From: Planoprotostelium fungivorum
Lineage: Eukaryota > Evosea > Variosea > Cavosteliida > Cavosteliaceae
Length of the DNA stretch: 64,000 bases
Direction: 5' to 3'
Assembly (NCBI GenBank): GCA_003024175.1
Contig: MDYQ01000041.1
Coordinates: forward strand, 81,991 to 145,990
This document shows positions 57,771-64,000 of this stretch, piece by piece. The notes under the pieces are model-generated. The model made no database searches. It was given only the letters and a program-made list of their open reading frames with translations, and was not told the origin of the DNA. Every line of letters begins with the position of its first letter. The first letter of the stretch is position 1. The position numbers and the translations under genes were made by a program.

Positions 57771-58246
57771 CTATCTCATGGTATCATCCACATGGCACAC
57801 CATGGCGTCTGGACTACTAGTTCCAGAAAATGCCAATAAGAAAGAATTGACCGCTGTTGGAGAGTTCTCCAGACCATTATCTTTATCGGTAGAATCGACC
57901 CAATCAATAACGGGAGGCATGCTAATCTCTGCGCAGCCTCGAGCTGTCTTTGAGGAGGCCCTCTTCATCTCCTGATACGCCTCCCTCTCTTCCGCAGTAT
58001 GCTCCGCAGACGTCTCAATCAATTGACGAGGAATGCGGAGAACTCACTCGTCTTGCTGTTGCATTCTTTGTCTGGGACCTTACAGAAGCCGTCTGCTGAG
58101 AGGTGGACGCGGTCCAGCACAGTCTTCGGGACTCATCTGTGGCTCACTGGGCAATTGCTCTGTGCTCCAGGGGTTGATGTAGAGGGGAAGATGCTCATGA
58201 GGACGATGCCAGCCACAGCAAGGAACCTGAGGAAGAAGATAGTCAT
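57771..58246 (-). CDS. Small secreted or membrane-anchored protein
   Basis: 125 residues from exons 58246-58148, 58095-58048 and 58001-57771, all in phase 0. The first 30 residues form a strong signal peptide or anchor (IFFLRFLAVAGIVLMSIF). The mature part is hydrophilic, with an acidic helical piece (HTAEEREAYQEMKRASSK) and a Ser/Asp/Asn-rich end, two Cys only. No family recognised. Its start is 40 bp from the start of the divergently read TRIC-like channel gene, so the two probably share a promoter. Confidence 0.55.
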
Positions 58247-58286
58247 ATTAATAACGCAGCAGTGGATTTAAAAATTAAATCTTTGA

Positions 58287-59233
58287 ATGTCCGCACACAA
58301 CAACATCAGGGTGATGCAAGAGGCGGCTCAGATATTAAGTGAATTGACAGCCCCCATATTCACGTTCTCATCCGATATTCCCTCCTACTCACTCTATCCA
58401 TTCTTCGTCTGTGATGCCCTCTTGCAATTGTCTAGATTACCCCCTCTCATGGTCAATCAACACTGGTTTTTCAACCTATTTTGGAGCGTCTTATTTGGTT
58501 CTGGAAGTGGGATCTATACTTCATTGTTGATGGCTAGCATCCCCTCAGTTCTAACGAGCAATCTGATCATACCATCTCTCGTTTCTATCTGGTGAATTAT
58601 CAGATTGTCTCGTCTCCTGAATATTGCAGGTTCCTGGTCAACTTCACACTCTTTTATCGAATCATGATGTTCAAACCTTTGAGGGTGATGTTCCAACATC
58701 CGATTACTTCTCAATTCTTCAGATTGTATTCGCAGGTATCTCTAGCTACGTACGTTGTCGCTCCATCTTCAACATCATCGAGACCATCGCACACCGATTC
58801 CCGGGCTCAGTCGTTGCCATCCTCGTTTTTGGCTATCTTCAAGGTCGAAACACACATATCTGCTCTCTAACGTATCACAGCTTCTGGAAGAATGTATACT
58901 TACATCATGATCGCACGGCAGACACAACAAGCGAATGTCCCCTCCGAGTTATCCAGACCGTCTTGGATCTCTCAATCGGCCCTCTTTATACCTTTCATCT
59001 ATTACCTCATGTCTATCGATATCTACATCTTGGTCGCCCATCTCTGGCTTGGAACTCCCGCACCTTCTCTAATACCCTCCGACAAGACCAAGATCCTCAT
59101 CGTCTACTACCTGGGCCTTCATGCGATGCTGGCTGAGTACTTTGGGTCCTTCACACCACCACCGTTCAACCTCCTGAACCGACTCTTGGGAAGCCTTCAC
59201 AGACGAAGCGAAGAGAAGAATAAAACAGAATAG
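58287..59233 (+). CDS. TRIC-type (TMEM38-like) cation channel
   Basis: 277 residues from exons 58287-58591, 58630-58684, 58723-58843 and 58881-59233. Hydrophobic segments and motifs follow the trimeric intracellular cation channel family: a helix before PPLMVNQHWFFNLFWSVLFG, GSGSGIYTSLLMASIP, LTSNLIIPSLVSIWFLVNF with the K/R-rich FKPLRIVFAGISSY turn, FPGSVVAILVFGYLQASGR, and two C-terminal helices (SALFIPFIYYLM, ILVAHLWLG). The tail is basic. TRIC channels give counter-ion flow in the ER during Ca2+ release. The GG pair of the pore region is less clear than in animal TMEM38, so function rests on overall topology. Confidence 0.7.
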
Positions 59234-59240
59234 ACCCTCT

Positions 59241-60579
59241 TTATGTCCCTGGGTTCAGCAGCTGTTGGTTCATCATACCCATCCTCCTGTTTCTATCTAA
59301 GCCACAGCTTGACGTTACTCTCACCTCAGAATCTCAGAGTCATCGTGCAGTTCAAATGGGAGGTTGAAGTTGAAGAAGTAAGCAGAGCGATCGTCAGCCA
59401 CTTCACATTCGATGACAGTGGTGTTCTTTGTGTTGACGATGATGAAGGGGAGGTATATCAGTGAGGAGGTGTCCCCCGTTGGACTCTTCTCGTTCCTCGC
59501 AACAAGGTTGCGATAGGCGTTCTGTTGGTTCTCTAACTCTGAATTATCACTCTGCTTCCTCTTGATCCTCTGAATCCTGCACAATGCTGTTATAACAAGG
59601 TGTCTTGTTGAAAGAGAAGGTGTGAGGTCACCTGCAGTCTAACTCGGCCTTCAGTACCTCCAACTCGTGTCTAGCATTTGTTGGAAGGCCAATCCAGCGG
59701 ATATCCTTCTTCTCTTTGCTGATGATGTGCATGGCCATCAGAACGTTTAACGCATCGTAAACTCTCCTTCGGATATTCTTCTGTGAGGAATGAGTTCATG
59801 TTGATCATCACAGTGTGCATATACCTCATCGACGTAACCTTCCTTTTCATTCCTTAATTCGAGGACGAGCTCATCGGCGACTTCGTTATAGGTTGTGGTC
59901 CTCTTCTGTTCCACCTTTTCACACACCTTCCCATTTTAGATCAGCTAGTCGTCACTTTTTCTAGTCCCTGCAACAATAGCACAATAGTTGAAGAGTGGAG
60001 AATTTGACATCATGAAGCACACCTTCAGACTAAAATGACGAAGACCCTTTTGGTTCTTATCATCAGTGATCCGACTAGTGTTTGATGCCTTCTTTGCTTT
60101 CTTCTTCTGAGCACTGTTGTTGAATTCAGAGGTGACAAAAGAGACCTCCTTACCCCATTGCTGGTTCTTCGGGATCGTTTTGTATTGAAGTTTCGTGTGT
60201 GTCTTGGGTCTGGCTGTCCTCTTCGTCCTGTACTGCTCTCTTCTTCTTTGCTTGCTCCTCCCTGTAATGTTTAGTGCACGAAATATTCAGAAGCGAATCA
60301 CTTGATCTCTAACAATCGTGGATTTTCGTTTGTCTGCCTCCTGGGTGTGATGGGTGGTGTCGATAATCCAAAATGGCTGTTGAAGGTCGTATTATATTCC
60401 CTCGTGTTGTACTCTTTCAATCCAGGGATAGATCCGTTCTTAATAACTCCTGCTTCTTTGGCAATGGATTCCATCCCCGAAGATCTCATTAGAGACAACA
60501 GTTCATCGTGTAAAGATTCTCCATCATCTAAAGGTATTGGGCTTAAATTGCCTCCTCCCTCGGTGCTGTATGAATCCAT
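59241..60579 (-). CDS. TFDP: Transcription factor DP, E2F dimerisation partner
   Basis: Multi-exon gene from ATG 60579 ([16 protein letters not shown]) to TAA 59241. After a Ser/Pro-rich N-terminus comes the winged-helix DNA-binding domain with the DP-specific [50 protein letters not shown] and [10 protein letters not shown]. The dimerisation leucine zipper ([20 protein letters not shown]) and the marked-box region ([31 protein letters not shown]) follow. It would pair with E2F to control G1/S genes; [12 protein letters not shown] is diagnostic of DP rather than E2F. The last exon (59241-59295) is short and inferred from phase. Its stop is 8 bp from the convergent channel gene. Confidence 0.9.
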
Positions 60580-60771
60580 CTTCTTATTTTGAACCGCAAG
60601 GCTGTGCAAAGCGGTTCCCCTTCGCGACGATTCTGTCCCGCGGCGCGTTGTAATGTTGGCCTCGCATCACATGATCAGATCTGATGATGAAGGTCTGTTT
60701 TGGTACGAACCATCCCTTGTCAGATGAATGGACAATGAAATAGACCTTCTGAGCTACACAAACTTTTTTTT

Positions 60772-60966
60772 TTAGAATTTTTCCATTTCATCGGTCATGT
60801 CGTAGTTTCCACCAACGCAAAAATGAACTAGCGTGAAGCTTACGCTTGTTTTATTGAATGGATCTTCAACGTAAATAGCAGAGGTATTCCTCACTGTGAG
60901 AACAATAGCGCTGGCGTACAAAACCTGCCTCATTGTGAGCTGACGATCTCTGGTTTGCCTGTGCAT
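60772..60966 (-). CDS. Short hypothetical open reading frame
   Basis: A 64-codon ORF from ATG 60966 (MHRQTRDRQLTMRQVLYASA) with a hydrophobic stretch VLYASAIVLTV. No family recognised and no splice partner found. It lies between the unknown gene at 61048 and the DP gene, all on the reverse strand. It may be a real small protein or chance. Confidence 0.3.
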   Translation of the reverse strand: MHRQTRDRQLTMRQVLYASAIVLTVRNTSAIYVEDPFNKTSVSFTLVHFCVGGNYDMTDEMEKF

Positions 60967-61047
60967 GTGTCAGCACGTCTTCTCAGAAGACAGGCTTATG
61001 ATAACAACGAATGGATATGATGATTAAGATGATGTAGATTTTGATTC

Positions 61048-62334
61048 TTAGAGAAGATGACGGGATAATGTGTGATTGATGGGTGGATGATGTTCATCAT
61101 CAAATTTTTTCTGTGCAAGCTTGATCGTGGGTTGTATTCCATGTAGACAACTTCGTTCTGTCAGTCGTGAGAATGTACAGATGATAAGATTTGGGACAGT
61201 AGATGAACACCAGGTGATGATAAAAATGACGGTAGGTCGATTGTCGTGCGTCTACCGTCTCTTTAGTTCTCTATCTATATCCAGGAACTTACCTTCCAAT
61301 GTGACACAACGCAGCCACCACGTTTCCTCAGTCCCAAACTTTGGTAATCCACAGTTGGCTCTCTTCTCGTCCAACACAAATCTGGATTTGTTAGACTCTA
61401 TTTCCTCTGTGACCACTCACCTGTAACAGCACGTGATGATTTTCTTCGGTTCACCATCGAACATGACCGTCTCCGACATTTGGTATGCCTCCGCCAATAA
61501 TTCATCGCGAACCATCAGCCATCGCCAAACATCCGGGGAGCAGGAACCTAAAGACTTCAATCAGCTCATCGTGTCGTCATGTTCAACTCACCGAGAAAAA
61601 GCTGTCCATATTTTCGTGTCCCATGAGTGAGACGATCGTGAAGAGTTCCTCTCACTGCCTCTGCAACGCGCATCGCCTCCCACAGCTGGCACATCCTCTT
61701 CATCTCTGGTTCCGCTTGAATCTTCTTTGAAAATGTCGCCACCTCGGCGCGGCTCATCTGGTGTGATCATCAGAACGGTGTGACATAAAAAAGACTCACC
61801 TTCATCTTCATCTCTCCAAAGCCGTCATTGTCTGTGAGTCCCTTCTTCTCCGTAATGGTGACAGCACCCAACGCCTCTTGAGCCTCCTTCAAAGAAAGAC
61901 CAGTCAGTCGACTGATGATCTGTGCTCTGCTGCCGCCAATCCTCCCGTTACAGTGCACCCGGCTGTATTCCTTCAACTGAGCGGTGGTGCACAACACCAG
62001 CTTCTTCATCTCTGGGATCTGAAACTGAGTGAGATGATGATGCAACCGTTGTACTCAATGAATTCTCACCTCTGAAGTAGTGATATCCTCTGTTGCCTCC
62101 TCTGGAGTTGGATGTTCATTGAATGATGATGTGTATCCTAAGAATAATGTGGATGGTGGTGTCTGAGACTCTGCCACCTCTGTTCGATCGGGTGTCTGCT
62201 TTCGTATCAGTATCGATGTGGTGACGATAATCAATCATCACCTCAACTTCGCCCAGTGGTACCTCTTGATAGGTTGACACCGTCCGCCGTCTCTTAGCTG
62301 TCCTCTCCTCTTGCTCAGTGATGGGGTTGGACAT
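61048..62334 (-). CDS. Unknown protein with SAP-like segment and nuclear-type N-terminus
   Basis: About 310 residues from roughly eight exons (start ATG 62334; acceptor sites before QTPDRTEV, FQIPEMKKL, MSRAEVATF, GSCSPDVW, FVLDEKRAN; stop at 61048). The N-terminus has a basic NLS-like AKRRRT and an acidic Thr-rich linker. A segment MKKLVLCTTAQLKEYSRVHC then GGSRAQIISRL resembles a SAP-type helix-turn-helix. The middle (MKRMCQLWEAMRVAEAVRG) is helical. The end is Cys/Trp-containing (CGLPKFGTEETWWLRCV) and could bind metal. I do not recognise a named family; a nuclear or DNA-related role is inferred from the SAP-like part only. Confidence 0.5.
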
Positions 62335-63750
62335 AGAACTGCGTTAAAATTGTCCCAGATGTTCAAGGATGTGAGTCAATGCACGGGTGCCAGTAGGGTG
62401 GAATAATTCGAACTCTAAAGAAAGTTGATGATGTGAAATGTAATGTGACCTGAGCTCCTGGGAGGTGTGTCTTCTCAATGTCTATGGTCGATTCCTCTTG
62501 ACCCCCCTTCTTCTGTATACGTATCAGCGAACATTGAAATTTAGAGATCGACTGTATGACCCCTAATGATGTAGCTCTCACCTTCCGAAGGATGTTTGTG
62601 TTGCTCGTTGCTGCTTCTGAGTGATTGGAAGAATGATACACAATATAGACATACCCTCTGAATAATCGCTCATGGAGGGGGGAATTTATTTCATTTTTTT
62701 GCACCGCATTGTCAGCGCTTCGGCGGTCGCTCTGTTGTAGTTCAGCACAATTTATGCACCGAATTACGATAGCTAGTTTGTGACGAAATAAAAACGAATT
62801 ACGTTAGCCACGGAGCTCCGTACATGGTTACGCTCAACTCGATCGATCTTTCCATCTACACACGGGCGCAGAGAAGGTCTTAACATTCTCAATCTCGTCA
62901 GCATAAGACAGATATATCTCATGATTCATATTATATCAATATTTCGTCAACTTGGTAGATGTCAGTGTCGAACCATGGCGGAGGGATGGATCCGATAAGT
63001 GATTCTAATTGTTGTCAATTCGTCCACACCTCCTTTGATTATTTTGATAGCAGATGGTATGTTCAGCCGCTTTTCGATTTGTATAGAGAGTATCGAGGAT
63101 GATCTTGTGCGATAGGTTCGAGTGTGAGCTAAGATAAACTTTGTGGGTTATAAGACGTCCAATTATGCTGATCAATTGTGTCATCTTTTAGGATTGCTGT
63201 CCGGCGTGTAGTTTTTTTGAACCATTCATCCTCAGTGAGCTGTTTATATTTGAAGGATTTCCTGTCTGGTACATAAAGTGTTAATGTGTTGGATCACGTC
63301 TTCTAGTGATTACAAACATTGCACAACAAGCAGCTTCACCTGCTGAAGCCATAAACTTGCATTACGAAATTGTGATCTTCTTTTTGCAGACACTCTGTTG
63401 TCTAAAGTAGTGCTCGAAATGACCACAAGAATGAGAAGAGAGAGACAAAGACGATCCGTGCGGATCTCGGTTCTTGCGATTGTAGATGACATGGTGAAAA
63501 AAAAGAAATCTACAATCGATATCAAACTGCGGAACCACAAACGAGAGCGTCCATCAAGAGGCACGACCCGAGTTCTCTTTCCTGCTATCCATAAGTGGAA
63601 GTGAATTGAAGTCTTCTAACGCATTTTGTAGTATTGGAATATCTGCAACCAATCACTGAAAAGAGTTAGAACAGACAGCCTTGCAGGTAAGAGTAGACTC
63701 TCGAAGGTTCAGTCTCTTAACGAGCATCGCAGGAGTCACCAAGGTCGAAC
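62335..63750. other. Region without supportable gene
   Basis: About 1.4 kb. A spliced reading (62376-62704, reverse strand) keeps frame over three short exons but lacks an in-frame ATG. A 68-codon plus-strand frame at 63398-63604 is Arg/Lys-rich with no family. Both are left out as genes. The end of the region is the promoter side of the gene starting at 63751. Confidence 0.45.
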
Positions 63751-64000
63751 ATGTCTCAAGCACTTTCATCGTTTGATCTCTTCAAGAGTGCCCTTACCGA
63801 GCCCTGGGATAAAATTAAGAGAGCCAAGACAGAGGAGAAACGAGAGAAGATCATCAAAGAAGCTTTGCCAGAGGCCACTACAACACAAATCGAATCGATC
63901 CTCTTTGATTGGGAGTCTGATACGCCACTCCCTACTCAAGGAGCCGCCGGTGAGTGTCGACCCTTCTTATTTCTCTTTTTATTCTCTTTATTCTCGTCGC
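63751..64000 (+). CDS. Unknown gene, first exon (3' cut by window edge)
   Basis: ATG 63751 opens exon 63751-63949 (66 codons plus 1 nt) followed by a GTGAGT donor. The product begins MSQALSSFDLFKSALTEPWD, then a Lys/Glu-rich helix (KIKRAKTEEKREKIIKEAL) and a short acidic segment. The rest is outside the window, so function cannot be judged. Good donor and coding-like codons support a real gene. Confidence 0.65.
   Translation, partial: MSQALSSFDLFKSALTEPWDKIKRAKTEEKREKIIKEALPEATTTQIESILFDWESDTPLPTQGAAGECRPFLFLFLFSLFSS

Noticed and set aside
57517-57975. 152-codon plus-strand open frame upstream of the lipoxygenase
   Set aside because: Overlaps the phase-consistent secreted-protein gene on the other strand and has no recognisable domain or splice pattern.
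62376-62704. Three-exon reading on the reverse strand
   Set aside because: Frame is kept over two introns but there is no in-frame ATG at the 5' end and no family match, so it is not called.

Overview
The window is nuclear DNA of a free-living eukaryotic microbe. It is gene-dense: I can defend about 33 protein genes in 64 kb, most of them split by very short introns (mode 37-50 nt, donors mostly GTGAGT, ending in AG). The gene set combines receptor tyrosine kinase, SH2, DOCK, DP/E2F-partner, TRIC, NAA60 and MORN families with SUKH/F-box and many F-box/repeat genes. It uses the standard code with all three stop codons. Together this suggests an amoebozoan, perhaps of protosteloid type. That placement is an inference from gene content and intron style; no rRNA is present to confirm it.

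Left part (1-20,900): three near-identical short-chain dehydrogenase copies (1-752 partial, 1656-2467, 12760-13560) flank a thioredoxin-fold protein, a small hypothetical gene, RAD51C, an F-box/SUKH protein, DDB2, an SH2 protein, NAA60 and a divergent histone H3. Then follow a MORN-repeat protein and a zinc-finger protein on the same strand separated by 4 bp, the deubiquitinase UCHL5, a gene whose first exon encodes the histone H3 tail joined to a non-histone protein, and a coiled-coil protein.

Middle (21,000-41,900): a 24-exon receptor tyrosine kinase with a GPS-like juxtamembrane motif, a TBC Rab-GAP, Arp2, an F-box/ankyrin-like protein, a DOCK-family GEF with three N-terminal SH3 domains (about 30 exons), a TMEM50/Vps68 membrane protein and an HMG-box protein.

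Right part (42,000-64,000): ETF-ubiquinone oxidoreductase, an unknown disordered protein, a HARE-HTH/BAH/SET chromatin protein, tRNA-Ile(UAU), ELP3, a La-motif (LARP) protein, a secreted lipoxygenase, a small secreted protein, a TRIC-like cation channel, the E2F partner DP, an unknown nuclear-looking protein and the first exon of a gene cut by the window edge.

Functional themes: cytoskeleton and Rho/Rab signalling (DOCK, Arp2, TBC, tyrosine kinase, SH2), DNA repair (RAD51C, DDB2), chromatin (H3 variant, H3-tail protein, SET/BAH, HMG, NAA60) and translation/tRNA modification (ELP3, tRNA-Ile(UAU), LARP). Gene models come from reading frames across splice sites by hand. Where exon lists are given, the exon lengths add up to an intact frame. 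No expression data were available.
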